A stretch of DNA of 64,000 nucleotides from Eubacteriales bacterium (GCA_030536575.1 JAUNPS010000028.1:1-64000); one strand, 5' to 3'; counted from the first letter of the stretch, positions 11,674 through 21,077 are shown. The notes: generated by a model from the sequence alone, not told the origin. Numbers and translations: made by a program.

Positions 11674-12459
11674 TTATTTATGCTTTCGTTCTTTCTTAAT
11701 CTCCGCCAGCTCGTCAAACACGACGTCGTTAATGACTTTAATGTAAGTGCCCTTCATACCGGAAGACCGGGACTCGATGACGCCCGCGCTCTCAAACTTC
11801 CGCAGGGCATTCACGATCACGGAGCGGGTAATCCCCACGCGGTCCGCGATCTTACTGGCCACCAGGATTCCTTCCTTGCCGTCCAGCTCATCGAAAATGT
11901 GGATGATCGCTTCCAGCTCGGAGAAGGACAGCGTGTTAATCGCCGACTTCACGATCGCGACTTTCCGGCTTTCTTCCGCATTCTCCTCGTGAACCGACCG
12001 CATCATCTCCAGGCCGACCACGGTGGTGCCGTATTCGCTCAGGATAATATCGTCGATCTCGTACTGGCTGTCACATTTGTACATGAATACTGTACCCAGG
12101 CGCTCCCCGGCAATGTCGATGGGGTTAATGATGGCCTGGTATTTCTTCACGCCGTCGCCTACAAAGCCTAAGGTCTCCAGGTTGACATTTTCTTTTGTGG
12201 AAAGGACGCCCAGGAGGCGTTCGTTTAACATGGCATCGATGTAGCCGCCTACTTCGTCGTCGATCAGCTCTTTGATCTCTTCGACACCGGGACACAGGCT
12301 GACGCCGAGGACTTTTCCCTTCTTACTGATAACCAGGATATTGGAGTCCAGGATTTCGGTCAATACTTCGCATATGTCGTTGAAGACGACTTTGCTGGAA
12401 TTGTTGTTATGGAGTAACTTGTTAATTTTTCTTGTTTTATCCAATAATTGTACGCTCAT
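11674..12459 (-). CDS. codY: Global transcriptional regulator CodY
   Basis: GTP- and branched-chain-amino-acid-sensing regulator that represses nutrient-scavenging and stationary-phase genes in Firmicutes. 261 aa is typical. The N-terminal MSVQLLDKTRKINKLL leads into a GAF domain (about 1-155), and the C-terminal winged helix contains ASKIADRVGITRSVIVNALRKFESAGVI (recognition helix around residues 203-222). Two CodY-box-like sites overlap and precede its own promoter, suggesting autoregulation. It lies after topA on the same strand, with an independent promoter and terminator. Confidence 0.98.
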   Translation of the reverse strand: MSVQLLDKTRKINKLLHNNNSSKVVFNDICEVLTEILDSNILVISKKGKVLGVSLCPGVEEIKELIDDEVGGYIDAMLNERLLGVLSTKENVNLETLGFVGDGVKKYQAIINPIDIAGERLGTVFMYKCDSQYEIDDIILSEYGTTVVGLEMMRSVHEENAEESRKVAIVKSAINTLSFSELEAIIHIFDELDGKEGILVASKIADRVGITRSVIVNALRKFESAGVIESRSSGMKGTYIKVINDVVFDELAEIKKERKHK

Positions 12460-12526
12460 TTCTCCTCCTGTTCCACCGGGCAGCGCCGGTCAGTCTGAAA
12501 GTCCAATAATCCAACTCGTAATTTTA

Positions 12527-12555
12527 AATATAGCATACAATTTTCAGAATTTCAA
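12527..12555 (-). promoter_or_regulatory. codY promoter
   Basis: On the minus strand TTGAAA (12550-12555), 17 nt, TATATT (12527-12532). This gives a leader of about 60 nt before the codY ATG. Confidence 0.7.
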
Positions 12556-12572
12556 TGCATTTTCAGAAAAAT
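12539..12572. promoter_or_regulatory. Two CodY-box-like sites upstream of codY
   Basis: 12539-12553 AATTTTCAGAATTTC matches the known CodY box AATTTTCWGAAAATT at 12 of 15 positions; 12558-12572 CATTTTCAGAAAAAT matches at 13 of 15. The first overlaps the -35 element and the second lies just upstream, a layout for autorepression. Confidence 0.65.
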
Positions 12573-12581
12573 AAACAACTT

Positions 12582-14663
12582 CTATTTTTTCGGTTCTTTT
12601 TCCCGGTTCATCACATAGCCGCAGGCCTCGTCCATGCAGACCAGCTTGTTCCCTTTCTCCACCATCATGCCGCCGCACTGGGGACAGGTTTCTTTCGAGG
12701 GCTTCTGCCAGGACATGAAATCGCAGTCCGGATTATCCTCGCAGCCATAGTATTTGCGGCCTTTTTTTGTTTTGCGCAGGACAATGTCTTTTCCGCATTT
12801 CGGACAGGAAACGCCGATCTTTTCCAGGTAGGGCTTGGTGTTCCGGCAGTCCGGGAAGCCGGGACAGGCCAGGAAGCGGCCGTGGGGGCCGTATTTGATC
12901 ACCATGTTCCGGCCGCATTCTTCGCAGATGACGTCGGTAACTTCGTCTTCCACTTTCACTTCAGCCAGTTCTTTTTCGGCGATCTGAACCGCCTCTTCCA
13001 GATCCGGATAGAAATTTCGGACAACCGTCTTCCAGTTCACCACGCCTTCTTCCACTTTGTCCAGAAGGGACTCCATGTTCGCTGTAAAGTTCACGTCTAC
13101 GATGCTTGGGAAGGCCTGTTTCATGATGTTATTCACCACTTCGCCCAGCTCGGTCATGTAGATATTTTTCGCTTCCTTTGTCACGTAGCGTCTGGCCAGG
13201 ATCGTGGTAATTGTGGGCGCATAAGTGCTGGGACGCCCGATTCCCAGTTCTTCCAGGGTCTTTACCAGGGCAGCCTCGGTGTAGTGCGCCGGGGGCTGGG
13301 TGTAGTGCTGCTTCGGGTCAAAGGCTTTCAGGGACAGCTTCGTGTCTTTGTCAACACCTTTTACCATCACGTTCGCGCCTTCCGTCTCTTCTCCCTCTTC
13401 CATGTATACAGACATAAATCCTTCAAACAGGACTTTGGAGGCCGCTACCGTAAAGAAGTATTCGCCGCCCTGGATTTTAACGGAGGTCGTCTCATAAACC
13501 GCGCTCGCCATCCGGCTTGCTGTGAAACGCTTCCAGATTAACTGGTAAAGGCGGTACTGATCCCTGGAAAGGGAATCCTTGATCTGGGCCGGCGTCCTGG
13601 CAATGTCCGAAGGGCGGATGGCTTCATGGGCGTCCTGGATCTTCTTCCCGCTTTTCTTATCCGGCTGCTTTTCCGCCGCAAAGGAAGGGCCGTAGTGCGC
13701 GGCAATGTAATCCCTGGCCGCCTGATCCGCTTCCTCGGAAATCCGGGTGGAATCCGTTCGAAGGTACGTGATCAGGCCGACCGTGCCGCTGCCTTTGATA
13801 TCGATTCCTTCATAGAGCTGCTGGGCGACCCGCATGGTCTTCTGCGTCGAAAAATTCAGGACTTTAGAGGCTTCCTGCTGAAGGGTACTGGTGGTAAAGG
13901 GGAGCGGGGCCTTCTTGGTGCGCTCGCCTTTTTTCACGTCTTTCACCTGCCACTTCGCGTCCTGAAGGTCTTCCAGGATGCCGTCCAGCTCTTCTTTGGA
14001 ATGTATGGAAATCTTCCCCTCTGCGTTTCCGTAAAATTTCGCCGTCAGGGGTTTCTTTTCTCCCGGAACCGCAAAGGATGCGTCCAGCGTCCAGTATTCC
14101 TCCGGGATGAAAGCGTTGATCTCCTCTTCCCGGTCTGCAATGAGCCGCAGAGCGACCGACTGCACACGCCCGGCGCTTAATCCCCGTTTTACCTTGGCCC
14201 ATAAAAGCGGGCTGATCCGATAACCTACCATCCGGTCGAGGCAGCGCCTTGCCTGCTGGGCGTCCACGAGATCCATATCAATGCTTCTGGGATGCTTTAA
14301 GGACTCTTTCACTGCATTTTTGGTGATCTCGTTAAAGGTAATCCGGCTCATATTGGAGTCGTCCAGCTTCAGCGCCTTGGACAGGTGCCAGGAAATCGCT
14401 TCTCCTTCCCGGTCAGGGTCGGTGGCCAGATAGACTTTGTCCGCTTTTTTTACAGATTTTCGGAGGGCCGCCAGAATGTCGCCCTTTCCCCGGATCGTGA
14501 TATATTTTGGTTCGTAATCGTTCTCCACATCGATGCCCATCTGGCTTTTCGGCAGGTCGCGCACGTGGCCGTTGGATGCTGCGACTTCATAATTCGAACC
14601 CAGAAATTTCTTGATTGTTTTTACTTTTGTGGGTGACTCTACGATAACTAAATACTTTGCCAT
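12582..14663 (-). CDS. topA: DNA topoisomerase I
   Basis: Type IA topoisomerase that relaxes negative supercoils. 693 aa. The Toprim domain starts at residue 1 (YLVIVESPTKVKTIKKFLGS) with its acidic DPDREGEAI motif. The catalytic Tyr is in GLITYLRTDSTRIS near residue 298. The C-terminus carries three four-Cys zinc modules, starting CEECGRNM, CPKCGKDI and CPQCGGMM (about 580-690), as in many Firmicutes. It lies 32 nt after dprA on the same strand and upstream of codY. Confidence 0.98.
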   Translation of the reverse strand: MAKYLVIVESPTKVKTIKKFLGSNYEVAASNGHVRDLPKSQMGIDVENDYEPKYITIRGKGDILAALRKSVKKADKVYLATDPDREGEAISWHLSKALKLDDSNMSRITFNEITKNAVKESLKHPRSIDMDLVDAQQARRCLDRMVGYRISPLLWAKVKRGLSAGRVQSVALRLIADREEEINAFIPEEYWTLDASFAVPGEKKPLTAKFYGNAEGKISIHSKEELDGILEDLQDAKWQVKDVKKGERTKKAPLPFTTSTLQQEASKVLNFSTQKTMRVAQQLYEGIDIKGSGTVGLITYLRTDSTRISEEADQAARDYIAAHYGPSFAAEKQPDKKSGKKIQDAHEAIRPSDIARTPAQIKDSLSRDQYRLYQLIWKRFTASRMASAVYETTSVKIQGGEYFFTVAASKVLFEGFMSVYMEEGEETEGANVMVKGVDKDTKLSLKAFDPKQHYTQPPAHYTEAALVKTLEELGIGRPSTYAPTITTILARRYVTKEAKNIYMTELGEVVNNIMKQAFPSIVDVNFTANMESLLDKVEEGVVNWKTVVRNFYPDLEEAVQIAEKELAEVKVEDEVTDVICEECGRNMVIKYGPHGRFLACPGFPDCRNTKPYLEKIGVSCPKCGKDIVLRKTKKGRKYYGCEDNPDCDFMSWQKPSKETCPQCGGMMVEKGNKLVCMDEACGYVMNREKEPKK

Positions 14664-14695
14664 GTTCTTCCCCCTGCAAAGGTATGGAATGCGCT

Positions 14696-15784
14696 CTATG
14701 GAACATTCTGCACCTTTACATAATAATTCTTTGCTGTTTCTTTGATCAGTCCCCGAAGCTGCAAGGATACCAGGGTTTCCAGAACCTCTGCGCGGGGCAG
14801 GCTTACCTGCCGGCAGATTGTATCCAGGCTTTTGTCGTGGAAATCCACACCACTATAAACCATATTTTCTTTTTTTTCAAGTACCAACTTTTTATTTTCT
14901 GATTTTCCCTCTGTCGTCCCCTCCAGCCCCAGGCAGCGGAAAATCTCTTCTTCCTCCCATAAAATCCCGGCTCCCTGGGCGATCAGACGGTTACAGCCCC
15001 GGCTCAGCGGATCTTCCATCCGTCCCGGAACAGCCAGCACGTCCTTTCCCTGCTCTGCCGCCAGATCTGCGGTGATCAGGGACCCGCTTCGCTCTTTCGC
15101 CTCGATAACGATCACGCAGTCGGCCAGGGCGCTGATCAACCGGTTCCGAACCGGGAAATGCCAGGACACCGGCGGCATGCCCGGCGGATATTCCGAGAGG
15201 ATTCCTCCGCTTTGGCACAGCCTGTCATACAGGCCGATATGCTCCCGCGGGTAGCAGATATCCACGCCGCAGCCGAGGACGGAAAAGCTTTTCCCTCCGG
15301 CGCATACAGCCGCATTCTGGGCGGCCCCGTCGACGCCCAGGGCCATCCCGCTGACCACCTGGACGCCCCGCTCTGCCAGGATTCTTCCGATCCGTCCGGC
15401 CTTTTCCCGGCCGTAGGCGCTGCATCTGCGCGCGCCGATCACCGCCGCCGCAGGTCCTCCGGGCTTTGGCAGCGCTCCTTTTACGAAAATACCAAAGGGG
15501 TAGTCAGAAAGCTCCCGCAGCCTGGCCGGGTATTCCGGCTGGAAAAAGCTGATAAATCTTATTCCTTTCTTTTCCAGTTCATGCATGGTTTTCTCATAGT
15601 CCCACTCTTTCCGGTCTGCCAGCAGCATTTCTTTCTGCCTTTGCGGGATGCCCTGCATTTCCAGAACTTGTCTGTCCGGGGCGTAAAACAGGTTTTCAGG
15701 ACTCTGGAAATATTGCAGAAGACATGCGATCTGGGGACGGTACAGTTCTTTTCTGGTACACAGCCAGAGCCAGTATTTTTCCAT
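14696..15784 (-). CDS. dprA: DNA-processing protein DprA/Smf
   Basis: Binds incoming single-stranded DNA and loads RecA during natural transformation. From ATG 15784 it is 362 aa. An N-terminal helical region precedes the Rossmann-like DprA domain (VIGARRCSAYGREKAGRIG, VVSGMALGVDGAAQNAA, SVLGCGVDICYPREH), and the C-terminus is a winged-helix domain (SLDTICRQVSLPRAEVLETL). The ATG overlaps the comM stop codon (TAATG), so the two are translationally coupled; an earlier in-frame start would run into comM. No other competence genes are visible here. Confidence 0.95.
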   Translation of the reverse strand: MEKYWLWLCTRKELYRPQIACLLQYFQSPENLFYAPDRQVLEMQGIPQRQKEMLLADRKEWDYEKTMHELEKKGIRFISFFQPEYPARLRELSDYPFGIFVKGALPKPGGPAAAVIGARRCSAYGREKAGRIGRILAERGVQVVSGMALGVDGAAQNAAVCAGGKSFSVLGCGVDICYPREHIGLYDRLCQSGGILSEYPPGMPPVSWHFPVRNRLISALADCVIVIEAKERSGSLITADLAAEQGKDVLAVPGRMEDPLSRGCNRLIAQGAGILWEEEEIFRCLGLEGTTEGKSENKKLVLEKKENMVYSGVDFHDKSLDTICRQVSLPRAEVLETLVSLQLRGLIKETAKNYYVKVQNVP

Positions 15785-17325
15785 TACAGCACCTCCTGAC
15801 TCCAGTACTTCCGATCCACGCTCCGATAGCAGACCGCTTCGCTTAAATGGCGGCACAAAATGCGCTTCTCGCCTTCCATGTCCGCGATGGTACGGGCCAC
15901 TTTCAGAATCCGGTGATAGGCTCTGGCGCTTAAGCGCATGCGGCGGTAGACGGCTTCCATCATCTCTTTTTCCGCGCTTCCAAGTTCACAATAGCGTCGG
16001 ATCCCTTCCACGTCCAGGTCGGAATTAAAACGATAAGGGCTTTCCTGGTAGCGTTCGCTCTGGATCAGGCGGACTTGCTCCACGCGCTTTCGGATTTCGG
16101 CGGTAGATTCCTCCCTGTCCGCATTTTCCAGATCTTCATAGCGAACCATGGACGTTTCCACGCAGATTTCGATCCGGTCCAGCAGCGGCTGGCTGATCTT
16201 TCCCAGATAACGCCGGATGTCGCCGATGGTGCAGGTACAGCGGCCCAGATCCGGATAATAACCGCACCGACAGGCATTCATGGCGGCCACCAGCATGAAA
16301 TCCGCCGGAAATTCCATCTTGCCCTCGGTTCGGCTGATCTGGATTTTCCGGTCTTCCATGGGCTGGCGGAGGATTTCCAGCACGGAGCGGCCAAATTCCG
16401 GAAGCTCGTCCAAAAACAGCACGCCCCGGTGAGCCAGGCTGACTTCGCCGGGCTTTGGCACGCGGCCGCCTCCGGCCAGGGCCTGGGGAGAAATCGTATG
16501 ATGCGGGGCGCGAAAAGGCCTGTCCCCGATCAGGGGACGTTTGGCGGACAGAAGGCCTGCGACGCTGTAGACCGCGGAGATTTCCAGGCTTTCCTCCATC
16601 GTCATCCGTGGGAGGATGCCCGGTATACAGCGGGCAATGGCGGATTTTCCGGAGCCGGGCGGGCCGATCATCAGGAAGTTATGGAAGCCGCTTACGGCCA
16701 CTTCCGCGGCGCGTTTGACGCTTTCCTGGCCGTGCAGGTTCGCGAAATCCGGACAGGCCGCGCTTCGGTACTGGGTCAGGCCGCAGAGGTTTTCCTGCAT
16801 ATCCGCTGGCTTCCACTCGCCTTTCAGGTAAGCGATGGCCTGGGAAAGGCTCTCCACGCCGATGACTGGGATTTCACCGGCCATCTCGCCTTCCTTCCGG
16901 TTTTCTTCGGGCACCATGCAGGCGCGCAGGCCCCTTTTCGCTGCGAGGACGGCCACCGGAAGGACGCCGGAAACGGGTTTTAGTTCGCCGTTCAGGCTCA
17001 GTTCGCCAAGAGCCAGGATGCCCTGGCCCGCTTCGGGCGGAAGGAGTCCATAAGCGGTAAGGAGAGCCAGGGCAATCGGAAGATCAAAGGCCGTTCCTTC
17101 TTTTCTTAAATCTGCGGGGGAGAGGTTCAGGGTAATCCTTCTGGGTTCCAGGCGGATGCCGGTATTTCGCAGGGCGGAGCGGACACGTTCCTGGGCTTCT
17201 TTGACCTGGGAGGTCAGGTAGCCGACCATGGTCATGGAGGGTAGGCCGGGGCTGACGTCGGCTTCGACGTGGATCAGGCTTCCGGTAACGCCGGTCAGGG
17301 CGGCGGATTGGATAGATGCAAACAT
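15784..17325 (-). CDS. comM: ComM/YifB-family AAA+ ATPase
   Basis: Mg-chelatase-like ATPase; family members act as hexameric helicases for branch migration during transformation. The N-terminal Lon-protease-like domain (FDLPIALALLTAYG, about residues 60-200) precedes the ATPase domain with Walker A MIGPPGSGKSAIARC and Walker B GVLFLDELPEF, and the C-terminal Mg_chelatase_C domain (RAYHRILKVARTIADME). I chose ATG 17325 (MFASIQSAALTGV, matching family N-termini) over the ATG 42 nt further up; AGGAGG lies at 17340-17345, a slightly long 14-nt spacing. Coupled to dprA. Confidence 0.93.
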   Translation of the reverse strand: MFASIQSAALTGVTGSLIHVEADVSPGLPSMTMVGYLTSQVKEAQERVRSALRNTGIRLEPRRITLNLSPADLRKEGTAFDLPIALALLTAYGLLPPEAGQGILALGELSLNGELKPVSGVLPVAVLAAKRGLRACMVPEENRKEGEMAGEIPVIGVESLSQAIAYLKGEWKPADMQENLCGLTQYRSAACPDFANLHGQESVKRAAEVAVSGFHNFLMIGPPGSGKSAIARCIPGILPRMTMEESLEISAVYSVAGLLSAKRPLIGDRPFRAPHHTISPQALAGGGRVPKPGEVSLAHRGVLFLDELPEFGRSVLEILRQPMEDRKIQISRTEGKMEFPADFMLVAAMNACRCGYYPDLGRCTCTIGDIRRYLGKISQPLLDRIEICVETSMVRYEDLENADREESTAEIRKRVEQVRLIQSERYQESPYRFNSDLDVEGIRRYCELGSAEKEMMEAVYRRMRLSARAYHRILKVARTIADMEGEKRILCRHLSEAVCYRSVDRKYWSQEVL

Positions 17326-17599
17326 TTCGGGGAAAAACACCTCCTGCGTTCGATTCGGTTGTTTCAATCCACGCCCGGTAATTTAGCAAAATACCGCTTA
17401 CGGAATCAATCCGCGTGAATTGAGATTGTATCGGAATGAAATAATGAAAAGTTACTGAAAAAGCAGCGAACTGCTGCAAAGAAAAACAAGAACGAATGTT
17501 CTCTCAAGAATAAAGTTATTGTAACAGGCATCCCGCCCAAAGTCAAGAAAAATCTTTTTTATTTTATGCCCGTGTGTTTATTTTAGCTACGGTTCACAC
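17326..17599. other. Intergenic region between comM and the phosphopantetheinyl transferase gene
   Basis: No coding sequence is supported here. It holds a short hairpin GCAGC-GAACT-GCTGC (about 17465-17479) with a T-run on the minus strand, a possible weak terminator for the upstream gene, and a 17-nt match (17587-17603) to the dispersed repeat described at 24718 and 30996. Confidence 0.4.
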
Positions 17600-18241
17600 C
17601 TATGCCAGCAGTTCTTCTGCCGAAACAGCAACCGGCTCCTCTGCCCACGTCTGTCCGCACGCCGCATACACGCAGCCGCCGAATTCCCCGGTCTGAAACC
17701 GCTTATCATAAAACGTCTCCTGCCCTGCAAAAAAGCCGGAAAAATCCAGGCTTTGCGGCTCCACGCTGAGTCCCGTCCCGGTACATTTCAAATACGCCTC
17801 TTTCAAAGACCATAAAAAGGCCGACGGCTTTTCCTTTCGTTCAAACCCCTGCAGGATCTCCCATTCCTGCGCGGAGGTATAGTAGCGGACTGCCCGCTCC
17901 TTATACGGAAAAATCCGCTGGATATCAGCTCCTGCCGCCTGATCCGACACCGCGCACAGCACCGCTCCCTGCGTATGGCTCAGGCTGAAAAACGGAACCC
18001 ACTCTCCGCCCGCCGACGCAAACTCCGGCTTCCCATGGACGCCGAACTTCACGTCTGGCCACTTCGAAATCCCATATTCCCTGGAAATCCCATAAAAAAG
18101 CAGGGCCCACGCATACAGGCTTTCGTTTCTGGCCCTTTCATTCCTGATTTTTCCCAGCTTTTCCTGCTTCCACGCCGGGAGCCGCGTAAGAAGCGCTTCG
18201 GTTCCATCCCAGTTTTCCGGAATTTCCATTAAATAAATCAT
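17600..18241 (-). CDS. Sfp-type 4'-phosphopantetheinyl transferase
   Basis: Transfers phosphopantetheine from CoA to a Ser of a carrier protein. 213 aa, the size of Sfp-type enzymes. The family signatures are present: AAGADIQRI in place of the usual (V/I)G(V/I)D, and FLWSLKEAYLKCTGTGL with the Mg-binding Glu and catalytic Lys (WxxKEAxxK). No polyketide or peptide synthetase lies in the window, so the carrier could be encoded elsewhere or be the acyl carrier protein. The 136-bp gap to sigK has no obvious promoter. Confidence 0.9.
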   Translation of the reverse strand: MIYLMEIPENWDGTEALLTRLPAWKQEKLGKIRNERARNESLYAWALLFYGISREYGISKWPDVKFGVHGKPEFASAGGEWVPFFSLSHTQGAVLCAVSDQAAGADIQRIFPYKERAVRYYTSAQEWEILQGFERKEKPSAFLWSLKEAYLKCTGTGLSVEPQSLDFSGFFAGQETFYDKRFQTGEFGGCVYAACGQTWAEEPVAVSAEELLA

Positions 18242-18377
18242 ACGTTCTCCTTACTTTAACGGTGCTTTTCCCGCGAAGCGAGAAGCGGCTGCCCAAGGCA
18301 TTTTCACAGGCAGGAATGCCCTGCATACGAAACATGGATGGTTTCCGGCAGAAGCTGCCCGCCTCTGCCGCACACCT

Positions 18378-19004
18378 TTACGTCAGCCCGAATCCGGCCC
18401 GGAGCTTTTTTAAAGCCCCTTTTTCGATCCGCGACACGTAAGACCTGGAAATCCCGCATACACTCGCAATCTCGCGCTGGGTCATCTCCCGTGCGCCGCC
18501 AATCCCATAGCGCAGGATCAGCACCTGCCTTTCCCGTTCCGTCAGGACCTGGAACAGCAGGCTTTTCAGCCGTTCCGTATCGGTTTTTAAGTCCATCTGG
18601 CCCGCCACATCCACGGCTTCCCCTTCGATGATATCCAGAAGGCTGATCTCATTTCCTTCTTTATCTGTGCCAATGGGATCATACAGGGAGACTTCCCTGG
18701 AAATTTTTCTTCTGGAACGCAAAAGCATCAGCAGTTCGTTGTCAATGCATTTGGCCGCATAGGTGCCAAGGCGGCTGTTTTTTGTGCTGTCGAAGGTGGT
18801 GACTGCCTTGATCAGGCCGATGGTGCCAATGGAGATCAGGTCGTCGGGATCTTCCTCGCAGCCCTGGTATTTCCGGGCTACGTGGGCTACCAGACGGAGG
18901 TTGCGTTCAATGAGGATTTTTTTTGCTTCCTGATCGCCGTCCCGGTATTTTTGGAGGTACTCTTTTTCCTCCTCTGGGGTGAGGGGCTTCGGAAATGCTT
19001 TCAA
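18378..19004 (-). CDS. sigK: Sporulation sigma factor SigK, no pro-sequence
   Basis: Mother-cell late sporulation sigma factor, 208 aa. Region 2 (NLRLVAHVARKYQ, DLISIGTIGLIKAV, GTYAAKCIDNE), the SigK-typical SLYDPIGTDKEGNEISLLD and region 4 HTH (MTQREIASVCGISRSYVSRIE) are all present. The start is TTG at 19004 with GGAGG 6 nt upstream; an in-frame stop lies at 19020-19022, so no pro-peptide can be encoded upstream. The N-terminus MKAFPKPLTPEEE aligns with mature SigK of B. subtilis from memory. The gene is uninterrupted by a skin element. Confidence 0.93.
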   Translation of the reverse strand: MKAFPKPLTPEEEKEYLQKYRDGDQEAKKILIERNLRLVAHVARKYQGCEEDPDDLISIGTIGLIKAVTTFDSTKNSRLGTYAAKCIDNELLMLLRSRRKISREVSLYDPIGTDKEGNEISLLDIIEGEAVDVAGQMDLKTDTERLKSLLFQVLTERERQVLILRYGIGGAREMTQREIASVCGISRSYVSRIEKGALKKLRAGFGLT

Positions 19005-19185
19005 AAAACACCTCCAAAATCATTTAGTCTATCTTATGACTTCGGGAGGCGTTTCGTGCCTTTCCAACTGTCCCATTTCTTACTGCATGAGCGAAAGCGG
19101 ATGCCGCCGTGCCATCGGCTGCCAGCTTTCCCGGCGGCTGTTCCCAAAGAACTGGTTCCTTGAAAGGCTGGCGGCGTGTGCCCCT

Positions 19186-20418
19186 CTACTCCTGCCGCCG
19201 CAGCACATCGTATTTCTCCGGTGCAATTCCCAAATCCACGTACAGCACCTGCTTCGGATGGGGCGCGCTCTCCTGCTCCTGCCCTTCCTCGTTTACAATG
19301 CGTTTTACGGTCACGGAAACATTGTCCCCATTTGGCTTCATTACTTCGATCTGTTCACCTACGGAAAATTTATTCCGCTGCTCGATCCGGCAGAGTCCGT
19401 CGGAAGTCGTCTCGCCCACGATTCCCAGGTAAGTATATTCTTTTACGTAAGTGCTGTTGTCGTAAATCTGCGCGCCCGCATCCGGTTTTCCATAGAAAAA
19501 TCCGGTGTTAAACTGCCGGTACGTGCAGTTGGAAATCTGATCCTGATACCAGGGCCTGTTTTTCTCATACAGGGCCGGGTCTGTCAGGTAATCGTCGATG
19601 GCTTTTCGATAGGTTCTGGCCACGGTCGCCACATACAGCGCGGTTTTCATGCGGCCTTCCACCTTAAAGCTGTCAATGCCGGATTCCATCAGCTCCGGAA
19701 TATGGTCAATCATGCACAGATCCTTGGAGTTAAACAGAAAGGTTCCCCGTTCATTTTCATACACGGGAAAGTATTCGCCCGGCCGCGTCTCCTCCACCAC
19801 CGCATACTTCCAGCGGCAGGGATGCGTGCAGGCTCCCCGGTTCGCATCCCGCCCGGTAAAATAATTACTCAGCAGGCACCGCCCGGAATAGGAAATGCAC
19901 ATGGCTCCGTGAATAAACGTCTCAATCTCCATATCTTCCGGAATCTTTCGCCGGATCTCCCGGATCTCTTCCAGCGAAAGCTCTCTTGCCGACACCACCC
20001 GCTTCGCGCCAAGCTCATACCAGAAACGGTACGTTTCATAATTCGTATTATTCGCCTGGGTACTGATGTGGCGCTCGATTTCCGGGCAGACGCGTTTTGC
20101 GATCTGAAAGACCCCCGGATCGGAAATGATGAGCGCATCCGGCCCGATTTCCTTCAATTCCCGGAAATACTGCTCCACGCCCTCCATGTCCGCATTGTGC
20201 GCCAGAATATTCGCGGTCACATAAACCTTTACCCCATGCCCGTGCGCGAAGGCAATCCCCTCCCGCATCTCGTCCATGGAAAAATTTTTCGCTTTCGCCC
20301 GCAGGCCAAAAGCCTCGCCGCCGATATACACCGCATCCGCGCCGAAAATCACCGCCGTTTTCAGCACCTCCAGGCTGCTGGCCGGAATCAGAAGCTCCGG
20401 TTTTCGTTGTCTGTTCAT
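19186..20418 (-). CDS. U32-family peptidase/hydroxylase-like protein
   Basis: 410-aa member of the U32 (PrtC/YegQ/RlhA) family, whose better-studied members act in tRNA or rRNA hydroxylation rather than as true proteases. The N-terminal barrel (PELLIPASSLEVLKTAVIFGADAV begins it), the U32 signature ETFIHGAMCISYSGRCLLS, Cys-rich GACTHPCRWKY and a C-terminal beta domain are present. The Cys residues may hold an iron-sulfur cluster. Its ATG abuts the stop codon of the O-methyltransferase gene, so the two are coupled. Confidence 0.92.
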   Translation of the reverse strand: MNRQRKPELLIPASSLEVLKTAVIFGADAVYIGGEAFGLRAKAKNFSMDEMREGIAFAHGHGVKVYVTANILAHNADMEGVEQYFRELKEIGPDALIISDPGVFQIAKRVCPEIERHISTQANNTNYETYRFWYELGAKRVVSARELSLEEIREIRRKIPEDMEIETFIHGAMCISYSGRCLLSNYFTGRDANRGACTHPCRWKYAVVEETRPGEYFPVYENERGTFLFNSKDLCMIDHIPELMESGIDSFKVEGRMKTALYVATVARTYRKAIDDYLTDPALYEKNRPWYQDQISNCTYRQFNTGFFYGKPDAGAQIYDNSTYVKEYTYLGIVGETTSDGLCRIEQRNKFSVGEQIEVMKPNGDNVSVTVKRIVNEEGQEQESAPHPKQVLYVDLGIAPEKYDVLRRQE

Positions 20419-21063
20419 TTATTTTATCCTCGTACTGACTGTCACGCCGTCTCCCAGAGGAAGGATGGCGGTTTCCAGCCTTTCGTCATGTTTCAGGGCA
20501 TACAAGTATTCCCGCATCCGCTTGTAAATCGTCCGGTTCCGGCGCTCCACGATATAATGGGACTCAATGATATCCCCGTCCTGGAGCACATTGTCCGAAA
20601 CCAGAATGCCGCCAGGCTCCAACAGGCGCAGGACGTCCGGCAGAAAATGGATATACTGGCCCTTCGCCGCATCCATGAAAATAAAATCATAGCTTCCGGT
20701 CAATTTCTCCAGAATCTCCGCCGCATCTCCGGTCAGAAACGTGATCTGCTCCGTCCGCCCGGCCCGCTCGAAATTCGCCCGCGCAATGGGAATCCTTTTT
20801 TCATATTTTTCAATGGTCGTCACATGGCAGCCTTCCGGCGCATACTCGCAGAACAGCAGGGTAGAAAATCCCACCGCTGTCCCCACTTCCAGAATGCGCA
20901 TCGGCCGTTTGACCGCCAGAAGCGTTTTTAAAAAACTCTGCATTTCCCGGCGGATGATCGGGACATGGGCCCGCAGGGCTTCCGCTTCGATTTCGTCCAG
21001 GAAAGGCGTATTGCCCATATCAAGGGAATTGATATAGGCAACCATCCGTTCGTTTACAATCAC
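20419..21063 (-). CDS. O-methyltransferase (COMT/YrrM family)
   Basis: 214-aa class I SAM-dependent O-methyltransferase, related to YrrM/TrmR (which methylates tRNA hydroxyuridine) and caffeoyl-CoA methyltransferases. Motif I is ILEVGTAVGFSTLL; metal- and substrate-binding acidic residues lie in YDFIFMDAAKGQY. The start is GTG at 21063 with AAAGG 7 nt upstream; the open frame runs further but without support. The partner U32 gene lies immediately downstream; in other Firmicutes U32 proteins and this methyltransferase act in the same tRNA modification route, so a TrmR role is a fair inference. Confidence 0.9.
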   Translation of the reverse strand: MIVNERMVAYINSLDMGNTPFLDEIEAEALRAHVPIIRREMQSFLKTLLAVKRPMRILEVGTAVGFSTLLFCEYAPEGCHVTTIEKYEKRIPIARANFERAGRTEQITFLTGDAAEILEKLTGSYDFIFMDAAKGQYIHFLPDVLRLLEPGGILVSDNVLQDGDIIESHYIVERRNRTIYKRMREYLYALKHDERLETAILPLGDGVTVSTRIK

Positions 21064-21077
21064 ATTTTCACCTTTTT

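Noticed and set aside
17361..17374. GTTTCAATCCACGC, identical to the end of some type I-C CRISPR repeats (reverse complement)
   Set aside because: Only one copy, no spaced repeats and no cas genes nearby; most likely chance.
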